Assembly: GCA_937892155.1 (NCBI GenBank)
Contig: CALAUG010000064.1
Location: 1-6,507, forward strand
Source of the DNA: an uncultured Bacteroidales bacterium
GTDB lineage: Bacteria; Bacteroidota; Bacteroidia; Bacteroidales; UBA1715
DNA: 6,507 nucleotides
Reading direction: 5' to 3'
Shown: piece by piece, positions 1 through 5,441 of the stretch
Layout of the letters: each line of letters opens with the position of its first letter
Position numbering within the stretch: the stretch's first letter is position 1
Notes under the pieces: model-generated
What the model was told of the DNA's origin: nothing
The model's input: only the letters and a program-made list of their open reading frames with translations
Database searches by the model: none
Made by a program: the position numbers and the translations under genes

Positions 1-54
1 TACGATGGCGAAAAGAATGCAGGACGGTGGGTGCTGATGAAAGAAGGGAAGTAG
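1..54 (+). CDS. 3' end of an unidentified gene (partial)
   Basis: An open frame enters from the left edge and ends at TAG 52-54, giving the 17-residue tail YDGEKNAGRWVLMKEGK. Only the C-terminus is visible, so no family can be assigned. It lies 31 bp before the ATG of the HA-domain gene on the same strand, so the two could be co-transcribed. The frame could also be fortuitous, since 17 codons without a stop is weak evidence. Confidence 0.35.
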   Translation, partial: YDGEKNAGRWVLMKEGK

Positions 55-85
55 GTGGATTAGGGCATTGGGAAATAGGGAGGTT

Positions 86-340
86 ATGACCCACGAAGAA
101 GGTTGGAATCAGAACTTTGAACTGCTCAAAGCTTACATTGAGGAGCATCATCACCTTCCGGATAAGAAGAAGGTGGAGAACAGAGGCTTGCTTTCGTGGG
201 CGAAATATCAGAGAAAACGAATCAAGGCTGGTACTCTGGATGAAGAAAAGACGAGATTGTTTCTGAAAATGATGTGCAGCCGGTCGAAGGAGCATACTGG
301 AGGGAAGCGGAAAAGTAACGTTAATAAGTTAACATTTTAA
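86..340 (+). CDS. small helicase-associated (HA) domain protein
   Basis: The 84-residue product carries one copy of the helicase-associated pattern: W7, a leucine/tyrosine-spaced helix, HHLP at 22-25, GLLSW at 34-38, QR at 42-43 and a KAGTL stretch at 47-51. HA domains usually occur in tandem at the C-terminus of superfamily 2 helicases and are thought to bind nucleic acid. Here a single domain stands alone with a basic tail (residues 72-84) and no helicase motif. An in-frame TTG at 68 would add six residues, but ATG 86 follows a purine-rich AGGGAGG and begins where family similarity begins, so it is preferred. The frame has a stop at 35-37, so this is not a simple continuation of an upstream helicase. 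It may be a domestic remnant of a larger HA protein or a real small DNA-binding protein. Confidence 0.6.
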   Translation: MTHEEGWNQNFELLKAYIEEHHHLPDKKKVENRGLLSWAKYQRKRIKAGTLDEEKTRLFLKMMCSRSKEHTGGKRKSNVNKLTF

Positions 341-424
341 AATGACTCAGTTTAGTAATTGGATAAAAATCTTTTCAATGAATAAGGCTGGCACTTGTTT
401 TATCAATGTAAAAGAGCAATAATT

Positions 425-1198
425 ATGAAGTACATCATCGCTGATTCCGTTGGGACTATTCCTCAACTGAATAAAAAACAAAGGCTTGGAAAATTCTCAA
501 AAACACTATCTTTCAAACTCATTATTGTGGGTTTGTTGATAGGCGGTTGGGCGTTTGTCTATAAATTCTGGCTGTTGGATATTGTGGCACCATTTGCATT
601 CTTTGTTCCTTTAGGAGATTTGTGCTATGGAGTTGCTCTTTCTATTATTGCCTCAATAATTTTTTATTTCGTTACCGTTTTTATACCTAAATATCAATCA
701 AGGAAGAAAATCAACAGTGTAATAGAACGCAATCTGTATCAGTTGTATAAGCTTTCTGATTTAATTATGCATGATATTTCAGGCATTTTGGAATTTGATG
801 AAACGAAAAAGGGTGATTGGATGGCAAGTTGCGAAGGCGATTTAAAGAATGAGGGTCCTAAGTGGTCAATCTTCAATCATTTTGGAGAAACAATCACATG
901 GGCCAATTATTTTGATGCCATCATTTTTAATGAAGACCATTATATAGCCAGATTACGTGATTACAGGCAATTCCTACCAGAAGAAGTGCTACTCCTAATA
1001 GATGATATTGAAAATACCGATAAGTTCAGAAGTGCATTCCATCTCTATGTTAGTATGTATGGGGAAATAATTCATACTGCTAAAGGTGAGAATTTGGATT
1101 TATATAGAAACATTAGTGGTTTCAAAAATGTGTTATGGGATCACGTGAAAAATTTGCATCAAATTTTAACGGCTTATCAATTGTCGAGAGTAGATTAA
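425..1198 (+). CDS. two-TM membrane protein of unknown function
   Basis: The product is 257 residues from ATG 425. A TTG at 395 would add ten residues, with no reason to prefer it. After a basic N-terminal stretch (residues 17-31) there are two hydrophobic segments at about 30-46 and 66-88. A basic patch follows (KYQSRKK, 89-95), and then a ~160-residue soluble, helix-rich domain rich in aromatic and acidic residues. The positive-inside rule suggests that both N-terminus and C-terminal domain face the cytoplasm. I see no catalytic motif and do not recognise the family. The two-TM-plus-cytosolic-domain layout is shared by SLATT-type proteins linked to bacterial conflict systems, but the resemblance is architectural only. 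The gene is clearly more AT-rich than the sugar transferase 19 bp downstream, which suggests separate origins. Confidence 0.7.
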   Translation: MKYIIADSVGTIPQLNKKQRLGKFSKTLSFKLIIVGLLIGGWAFVYKFWLLDIVAPFAFFVPLGDLCYGVALSIIASIIFYFVTVFIPKYQSRKKINSVIERNLYQLYKLSDLIMHDISGILEFDETKKGDWMASCEGDLKNEGPKWSIFNHFGETITWANYFDAIIFNEDHYIARLRDYRQFLPEEVLLLIDDIENTDKFRSAFHLYVSMYGEIIHTAKGENLDLYRNISGFKNVLWDHVKNLHQILTAYQLSRVD

Positions 1199-1217
1199 CA
1201 TTAGCAACTATTACAAT

Positions 1218-1910
1218 ATGATACTGAAACGATTGTTTGATATTTTGGCAAGCTTTTTCGGTCTGCTGATTCTGTGGCCTGTGCTGGTGATTGTGGCAAT
1301 TCTGGTGAAGGTGAAGATGCCAGGGGGACCTGCATTCTTCTGCCAGAAGCGTGTGGGCAAGGACGGGAAACTGTTCACCTGCCATAAGTTCAGGACGATG
1401 GTGGTGGCACCAGCAAGGAACGATAACGATGACGATAACGATAACAAGAATGGCTGGAGTTCGGTGAGCGTATCGGGCGACAGCCGCATCACCCCTTTGG
1501 GAGCTAAGTTGCGCCATTACAAACTGGATGAGCTGCCCGAGCTGTGGGATGTGCTCATCGGCAATATGAGCTTCGTAGGGCCTCGTCCCGATGTCCCCGG
1601 GTATGCCGACAAACTGGAGGGTGACGACCGTGACGTGCTGAAGCTCCGTCCCGGAATCACAGGACCGGCAACTTTGAAATACAGGTTGGAGGACGAAATG
1701 ATAGCTGAATACGTTTCTCAAAAGCAGGCTGCCGGAGACCCCCGTCCCGCACAGGACATCGCTGTGGAGTATAACGACACTGTCATCTATCCCGACAAAG
1801 TGCGCCTGAACTGCTACTACTAAAGACACTACTCCTTCATAAAAGACATCGAAATGATCTTCGCCACTGTATTGGGAAAGAAGATTAAGTATGCAGGTGA
1901 GGAAATTTAA
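1218..1910 (+). pseudogene. monotopic sugar-phosphate transferase (phosphoglycosyltransferase), in-frame stop near C-terminus
   Basis: The first 201 residues (1218-1823) match the bacterial sugar transferase family (WcaJ/PglC type). These membrane enzymes move a sugar-1-phosphate from a nucleotide sugar to undecaprenyl phosphate, the first step of capsule or exopolysaccharide repeat-unit assembly. Visible features are an N-terminal KRLFDIL motif and reentrant hydrophobic helix (about 4-31), FRTM at 58-61, SRITPLG at 89-95, the catalytic Asp-Glu pair in LDELP (D104, E105), GPRP at 121-124 and RPGITG at 144-149. A TAA at 1821-1823 ends the frame after NCYY. The same frame then continues with RHYSFIKDIEMIF, GKKIKY and a second TAA at 1908-1910. 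This continuation is the usual C-terminal tail of the family, so a TAC-to-TAA type change is the simplest explanation. The catalytic core is intact, and a 201-residue product could still have some activity. Residues 68-76 are an Asn/Asp run encoded by a hexamer repeat. The decayed MBL gene follows directly. Confidence 0.85.
1419..1445 (+). repeat. AACGAT hexamer tract inside the sugar transferase gene
   Basis: Four and a half tandem hexamers (AACGAT, AACGAT, GACGAT, AACGAT, AAC) encode the run NDNDDDNDN in the loop between FRTM and the SRITP motif. Because the unit is six bases, gain or loss of copies keeps the reading frame. Related short tracts occur at about 2294-2306, 3645-3656 and, as AACGAA, 5613-5627. 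Confidence 0.8.
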
Positions 1911-1990
1911 AAAAGTATTTTTAATGAACTACTTATGCATCATCAAACGCATAACCCTCATATTTGTTCTGGCCTTACTGGCCACTGCTG

Positions 1991-2300
1991 ACACTGCTGA
2001 CGCATGCGCATTTCGACCATATATACGGACTGCCTTCGCTTCTGGAGCGATTCCCCGATGTGGCGATATATACCAACGAATGGGGCAAACGGGCATTGGC
2101 GGACGCGAGGCTGAATATGTCGCTCTATCACGATTCGCCAGTGAGGGTTGACTGCCCCAATGTGCGCGTGTTGAAAGAGGGTGGTGACGAACCTGCCGCA
2201 TTGCGACAAGACGCTGGCTCAATCTTCCGTAGAAAGGATTTTGAAGTTAGCTGAAGGGAAGTGCATATTTCCGGGGCATGAGGGACTTCGCCCACGATAA
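1991..2300 (+). pseudogene. MBL-fold metallohydrolase remnant, copy 1
   Basis: From about 1997 one frame encodes LLTHAHFDHIYGLPSLLERF and continues to RVDCPNVRVLKEG near 2180. It contains the metallo-beta-lactamase zinc-binding motif THAHFDH. A different frame from 2205 encodes KTLAQSSVERILKLAEGK followed by CIFPGHEGLRPR and TAA 2298-2300, the typical end of the same family with its PGHE metal-ligand histidine. The N-terminus before the zinc motif and the middle of the protein are missing, with a frame change between the pieces. The gene therefore cannot make a working enzyme. It lies directly behind the sugar transferase, an arrangement I recall from Bacteroidales capsule loci. Bases 1924-2004 in another frame encode a signal-peptide-like start (MNYLCIIKRITLIFVLALLA), which may belong to different DNA joined here. 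Confidence 0.8.
2027..2160 (+). repeat. 134-bp direct repeat, copy 1 (second copy 3477-3610)
   Basis: This stretch aligns without gaps to 3477-3610. By eye there are about ten differences in the first ~45 bp and only about three in the remaining ~90 bp. Both copies are central parts of the same MBL-fold gene. They flank the Bro-N gene in direct orientation. Confidence 0.85.
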
Positions 2301-2336
2301 CGATGACGGCTTAGAGCTTAGAACTGAGAGATGATG

Positions 2337-2409
2337 GTTAAGAATCGTTAATGTGTAAAGATTTTTCTTGGAAGTGCCTTCCGGGGCGGAGGAATGTGGT
2401 AACTTTGCA
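2337..2409 (+). promoter_or_regulatory. promoter repeat A (upstream of Bro-N gene)
   Basis: The block starts with GTTAAGAATCGTTAA (GTTAA, 5 bp, GTTAA), continues GTGTAAAGA and ends in TAACTTTGC at 2400-2408, a good match to the Bacteroidetes -7 element TAnnTTTG. A CTTC at 2378-2381, 18 bp before it, is conserved in all three copies and is the likely -33 region. A short inverted repeat, GGAAG-TGC-CTTCC, lies at 2370-2382. The -7 element is about 38 bp from the ATG at 2447, so a short leader is expected. Confidence 0.8.
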
Positions 2410-2446
2410 GGTTGAATAAATGTGACAGAAATATCGAATAAGAAGT

Positions 2447-3328
2447 ATGAATGAGGTTCAGAAATCTATAGTCAAGTTGTTTGAAGATAAGCAGATACGG
2501 GTAATCTGGCAGGAGGAGTCGGAGGAATTCTTTTTCTGCGTCAATGACGTTATCGTTGCATTGACCGATTCGGAGAATCCGACAAACTATCTCAAGCAGC
2601 TGCGGCACAGGGATTCGGAACTGTCGGAAGGATGGTTACAAATTGTAACCCCCCTTTTGGTGGATACGGCTGGCGGACCTCAGAAAATGAACTTTGCCAC
2701 ATTGGCGGGAGTGTTCCGTATCATACAATCTGTTCCGAGCAAGAAGGCTGAGCCGGTGAAGAGATGGCTTGCCGCTGTCGGAGCCGAACGCATCAACCAG
2801 ATGCAGGATCCAGAGAAGAGCATCGATCAGGCGGTGGCTGATTATCGGAGACTTGGCTATTCCGAACAATGGATCAACCAGAGGATTAAGACGATTGAAA
2901 TCCGCAAGAAGTTGACAGATGAGTGGAGAAGAGGTGGAATATTGTCGGATGCCGATTATGCGATGCTGACCGATATCATCAGTAAGACTTGGAGCGGGCT
3001 GACCACAAGGGAGTACAAGAGATTTAAGGGACTCCGCAAGCAAAGTCTGCGCGATAATATGACCGATGTGGAACTGATGCTGAACGGATTGGCTGAAGCA
3101 TCCTCTACTGCAATCAGCAAGGAGACAAATCCCGAAGGTTTTGTCGAAAACGCAGCGGTGGCGGTCAAGGGGGCGACGATTGCCAAGAATGCAAGGCATG
3201 AGCTTGAGGCGGAACTCGGTCATTCCGTGATATCGAGCGAGAGTGCCATAGGTCACATAAACCTCGAGGACGAATTGCCTTTATCCCAAGGCAACTCACT
3301 GTCGGACGATTCAAAAGGAACTTTTTGA
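2447..3328 (+). CDS. Bro-N domain protein (DinD/phage antirepressor-like)
   Basis: The 293-residue product begins with a Bro-N type domain at about residues 10-115: VIWQEESEEFFFCVNDVIVA, a TDSENPTNYLKQLR segment and VFRIIQSVPSKKAEPVKRWL. Bro-N domains occur in phage antirepressors and baculovirus Bro proteins and bind DNA. The C-terminal half has the conserved blocks LGYSEQWINQRIKTIEIRK, LTDEWRRGGI, LTDIISKTWSGLTTREYK and LRDNMTDVELMLNGLAEAS. I recall these from Bacteroidetes Bro-N proteins and the DNA-damage-inducible DinD group. Length and architecture look complete, and I see no internal damage. Its exact role is unknown; a phage-derived or stress-linked function is plausible. The start has no alternative nearby and lies just behind promoter repeat A. 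The gene is bracketed by direct MBL-remnant repeats, which suggests it arrived as an insert or through a duplication. Confidence 0.85.
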   Translation: MNEVQKSIVKLFEDKQIRVIWQEESEEFFFCVNDVIVALTDSENPTNYLKQLRHRDSELSEGWLQIVTPLLVDTAGGPQKMNFATLAGVFRIIQSVPSKKAEPVKRWLAAVGAERINQMQDPEKSIDQAVADYRRLGYSEQWINQRIKTIEIRKKLTDEWRRGGILSDADYAMLTDIISKTWSGLTTREYKRFKGLRKQSLRDNMTDVELMLNGLAEASSTAISKETNPEGFVENAAVAVKGATIAKNARHELEAELGHSVISSESAIGHINLEDELPLSQGNSLSDDSKGTF

Positions 3329-3385
3329 AATAAGCAATGATGGACAACTTGTGGTCGCATCACAAATGTTAATTTGTTAAATCGG

Positions 3386-3650
3386 ATGCTTCACATTGAC
3401 TATATCACCAACTCAATTTTCAACTCCCGAACCTACATCCTCTCGGACGGTTCCGATAAGGTGTGATTAGTGGATTGGCTTGCCTTCACTCATAGAGAGG
3501 TTCCCCGATGTGGCGATATTCACCAACGAATGGGGCAAACGGGCATTGGCGGACGCGAAGCTGAATATGTCGCTCTATCACGATTCGCCAGTGAGGGTTG
3601 ATTGCTCCAAAAGCAGTGATGCCTGGGCATGAGGGGGCTTCGCCAACGAT
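3386..3650 (+). pseudogene. MBL-fold metallohydrolase remnant, copy 2
   Basis: ATG 3386 opens a frame reading MLHIDYITNSIFNSRTYILS then DGSDKV, a TGA at 3464-3466, then LVD. Family members carry W-L-V/I-D-C at this point, so the TGA looks like a mutated TGG. After LVD the sequence jumps, with a frame shift, to GLPSLIERFPDVAIFTNEWG from 3477 and runs on to VRVDC and a TGA at 3630-3632. The section with the THAHFDH zinc motif is deleted. A PGHEG-encoding piece near 3622-3636 marks the original 3' end. This copy keeps the N-terminus that copy 1 lacks, while copy 1 keeps the zinc motif lost here. GTTAA-N3-GTTAA at 3368-3380 lies just before the start codon and may be part of its old upstream region. 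Confidence 0.8.
3477..3610 (+). repeat. 134-bp direct repeat, copy 2 (first copy 2027-2160)
   Basis: This is the ungapped counterpart of 2027-2160. A further shared block, 3622-3660 against 2271-2309 (PGHEG region plus hexamer tract), and the promoter repeat extend the similarity. The duplicated unit was therefore longer and has since lost different internal parts in each copy. Confidence 0.85.
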
Positions 3651-3656
3651 AACGAT
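3645..3656 (+). repeat. AACGAT hexamer tract upstream of promoter repeat B
   Basis: There are two perfect AACGAT units, with a further ACGATAACC at 3669-3677. The matching place upstream of repeat A (2294-2306) reads ACGATAACGATGA. Confidence 0.6.
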
Positions 3657-3675
3657 ACGCCTTTGGCTACGATAA

Positions 3676-3701
3676 CCCTTCTACAAGCTCAGGGCAAGCT
3701 C
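3676..3701 (+). repeat. short palindromic interspersed-type repeat
   Basis: The block begins CCCTTCTACAAGCTCAGGG and then repeats the 8-mer CAAGCTCA at 3684-3691 and 3695-3702. CCCT and AGGG can pair as arms. It closely resembles the CCCTTCGACAAGCTCAGGG-type repeat I recall from intergenic regions of many bacterial genomes. It is followed by TTAAGGTTAGGGTTTG, a loose hexamer-like run. I see no gene between about 3650 and 3727. Confidence 0.5.
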
Positions 3702-3727
3702 AATTGTCAAGGTTAAGGTTAGGGTTT

Positions 3728-3801
3728 GTTAACAATCGTTAATGTGTAAAAGAAAATTCCCGAAAATATCTTCTGTGTCGGGAAAAAGTTGTAACTTTGC
3801 A
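3728..3801 (+). promoter_or_regulatory. promoter repeat B (upstream of higB-higA)
   Basis: The block starts with GTTAACAATCGTTAA and GTGTAAAAG and ends with TAACTTTGC at 3792-3800, the Bacteroidetes -7 form. The conserved CTTC at 3770-3773 lies 18 bp before it. The distance from first GTTAA to -7 is 64 bp, against 63 in A and 64 in C. The centre differs from A and C and contains an inverted repeat, TTCCCG (3757-3762) with CGGGAA (3779-3784), a possible operator spanning the core promoter. The leader to ATG 3890 is about 85 bp, the longest of the three. Confidence 0.75.
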
Positions 3802-3821
3802 GCGTGAAATAATAAATTTTG

Positions 3822-3856
3822 ATTATCAATTCTGATAATATAGTAATTATGATTAC
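3822..3856 (+). promoter_or_regulatory. two adjacent palindromes, candidate HigA operators
   Basis: ATTATCA-ATTC-TGATAAT (3822-3839) is a perfect 7-bp inverted repeat with a 4-bp spacer. GTAAT-TATG-ATTAC (3843-3856) is a perfect 5-bp inverted repeat, also with a 4-bp spacer. Their centres are 19 bp apart. They sit between the -7 element and the toxin start, the normal place for autorepression by an HTH antitoxin. Binding by the downstream HigA-like protein is inferred. Confidence 0.5.
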
Positions 3857-3889
3857 TTTTGTGAGAAATTCTATAACGGACTCGTACAA

Positions 3890-4216
3890 ATGAATGTGAC
3901 AACAGATAATGAGGTTTTATTGGAATTGTACACAACGGGAAAGTCGAACGATAAGAGGTACAAAAAATTATCAAAATCGACAATCTCCGGTTTCGTTAAG
4001 GCTGTGAACTTAATAAAGAACGCTAAACGCATTGAGGACTTGTTTCGATACAAGGGACTGAATTATGAAAGGCTGAAGGGTGACTTAAAGGACTTTGAGA
4101 GTGTGAGATGTGATAACAAATACCGATTGATGTTCAAGAGTAGCGCCTTGGGCAATTCGATTATAATAACTGAAGTTGAACTTTTTGAAATAACTGACCA
4201 CTATGGCTCACTTTGA
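3890..4216 (+). CDS. higB: HigB-like toxin (RelE/ParE superfamily)
   Basis: The 108-residue product follows the HigB-like plasmid-maintenance killer family pattern: a short N-terminal strand, LLELYTTGKSNDKRY (10-24), a helix FVKAVNLIKNAKRIEDLF (35-52), GLNYERLKGD (55-64), and SVRCDNKYRLMF near 70-82. The last matches the RelE/HigB core S-x-R-x-x-x-x-YR-x-x-F, where the arginines commonly contribute to mRNA cleavage. It ends IIITEVELFEITDHY, the usual final strand. HigB toxins are ribosome-dependent mRNA interferases neutralised by HigA. The order toxin before antitoxin is typical of hig modules. The stop overlaps the antitoxin start by 14 bp in a different frame, implying translational coupling. 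The length is normal and all core segments are present. ATG 3890 is chosen because the family pattern begins there. Confidence 0.8.
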   Translation: MNVTTDNEVLLELYTTGKSNDKRYKKLSKSTISGFVKAVNLIKNAKRIEDLFRYKGLNYERLKGDLKDFESVRCDNKYRLMFKSSALGNSIIITEVELFEITDHYGSL

Positions 4217-5315
4217 TTTTTCTGAGGCTACTCCTTTTAGGGCAATACACGTTGGGGAGTACATTAAGGACGAACTGGATGCTCGTGCCATGCAGCAAAA
4301 AGAATTAGCTAAGATGACTGGCATTCAGGCATCTGTGTTGAATGATATCATTAAGGGTAAGAGGGATTTGACTGCAGAGCATTCTGTGCTGATTGGTAAG
4401 TCTCTCGGAATCAATGATGCTTTCTTCTATGATTTGCAGAAGCAGTATGATATGGATAAGGCCCGCCTGTCGGAACGTGTCGCTCAACAGGCAGCTGCCA
4501 TCACTATTTGGAACGTGCTGAAGCAATACATTTCTGAGAGGTTCTTCAAGAAGATGGGGGTGCTGACTTCGGATATCAAGAAGGATGTGGAGACAATATT
4601 TGAGATTTTCGGTGTGAATAACCTTGATGAGTTTCTGGTACTCCAGGAACGGGAGTCGAGAATTGCGTATTACAAGAAGTCTGAAAAACTGGTTACAAAT
4701 GAAACGGATTTGTTTTCTTGGAAATATTATAGTATGTATTTGGCCAGGAAGAAGCAAATGTCCGATGTCTTTGATAAGAAGAACATTGACTCGCTTTGTG
4801 AAGAGCTGAATGCGATTTTCGCAGAAAACACTGATGTCGTGAGAAGAACGGAGTTGGCGTGTGAGAGGGTCGGCATCAAGTTCCTGACGGTGAAAAAGGA
4901 AGGTCAGGTGCCTGTTGACGGGATGAGTTTTTGGCATGGTGCGAACCCTACTGTGGTGCTGACTATGCGTAGGGGTACCATCGACAACTTTGCCTTTGCG
5001 ATGATGCATGAGTTGGGACATATCGTGTTGCACTTGAATGATGGTGGCAAGGTGTTTGTGAATATCTCAGACGAGGTGATGGAGAATATCTATGAGAAGG
5101 AGGCTGACGGTTTTGCAAGGGATAAACTGATTCCTGCCGATAAATGGAAGAGTTTCCGCCAGCGGACAAAGAACGTGTCTCCATATAGGATTCAGCCTCA
5201 CATACGGCAGTTCTCCGAGGAGAATGGCATCAATGCCCAAGTGGTACTGGGAAGATATATGTTTGATACACATTGCTATAATGTAAAATCTACATTCGGA
5301 AGGAATATAAATTAA
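4203..5315 (+). CDS. higA: HigA-type antitoxin fused to ImmA/IrrE metallopeptidase
   Basis: The 370-residue product has an N-terminal XRE-type HTH at about residues 14-75: FRAIHVGEYIKDELDARAM, then QQKELAKMTGIQASVLNDII and a KGKRDLTAEHSVLIGKSLGI segment. This is typical of HigA/VapI-like addiction antidotes. A helical linker of about 190 residues follows. The C-terminal part (about 210-330) is an ImmA/IrrE-like zinc peptidase: MMHELGH with HELGH at 269-273, and EKEADGFA (298-305) supplying the expected third glutamate ligand. Such peptidases cleave repressors, for example ImmA on ImmR and IrrE on DdrO. One polypeptide therefore seems to hold both the DNA-binding antitoxin and a possible protease switch. 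HEXXH looks intact, so activity is plausible. Ordinary HigA proteins are about 100 residues, so this is the long Bacteroidetes form. Autorepression at the palindromes 3822-3856 is likely. Confidence 0.8.
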   Translation: MAHFDFSEATPFRAIHVGEYIKDELDARAMQQKELAKMTGIQASVLNDIIKGKRDLTAEHSVLIGKSLGINDAFFYDLQKQYDMDKARLSERVAQQAAAITIWNVLKQYISERFFKKMGVLTSDIKKDVETIFEIFGVNNLDEFLVLQERESRIAYYKKSEKLVTNETDLFSWKYYSMYLARKKQMSDVFDKKNIDSLCEELNAIFAENTDVVRRTELACERVGIKFLTVKKEGQVPVDGMSFWHGANPTVVLTMRRGTIDNFAFAMMHELGHIVLHLNDGGKVFVNISDEVMENIYEKEADGFARDKLIPADKWKSFRQRTKNVSPYRIQPHIRQFSEENGINAQVVLGRYMFDTHCYNVKSTFGRNIN

Positions 5316-5355
5316 GCGTTGACTCGCTTGTCCTGCAAGTCTGTTTCGTTTTTTC
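5314..5355 (+). terminator. weak candidate terminator after higA
   Basis: AAGCG-TTGACT-CGCTT (5314-5329) can form a 5-bp stem, and GCTTG/CAAGT just after it is an alternative. A T-rich run, TTTCGTTTTTTC, lies at 5343-5354. The stem is short and some distance from the T-run, so this is a weak call. Confidence 0.25.
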
Positions 5356-5441
5356 ATTCATGTCCAAGATAGATGCGTTTGAAGCATACCCCACGCGGAA
5401 AGCGCTTGAGGTGTGCTTGAGTTTTTGTAACATTGTTGATT

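Noticed and set aside
383..390. TAAGGCTG as a -7 element for the two-TM gene
   Set aside because: It lies 63 bp after a GTTAA pair, as in the promoter repeats, but has two mismatches to TAnnTTTG and the intervening sequence is not conserved.
1122..1829. 235-codon open frame on the - strand
   Set aside because: It lies opposite the sugar transferase, which has clear family motifs. The - strand product is rich in His/Val/Gln repeats from the antisense of that gene and the hexamer tract.
1891..2151. 86-codon + strand frame with a signal-peptide-like segment
   Set aside because: It begins inside the transferase's read-through tail and continues out of frame through the MBL remnant. Only the MNYLCIIKRITLI part looks protein-like and may be a stray fragment.
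2337..2409. SOS (LexA) box upstream of the DinD-like gene
   Set aside because: DinD is DNA-damage induced in E. coli, but I see no CTGT-N8-ACAG type site, and Bacteroidales LexA sites are not certain enough to claim one.
3702..3728. telomere-like run GGTTAAGGTTAGGGTT
   Set aside because: It is too short and irregular; probably low-complexity sequence between the repeat and the promoter.
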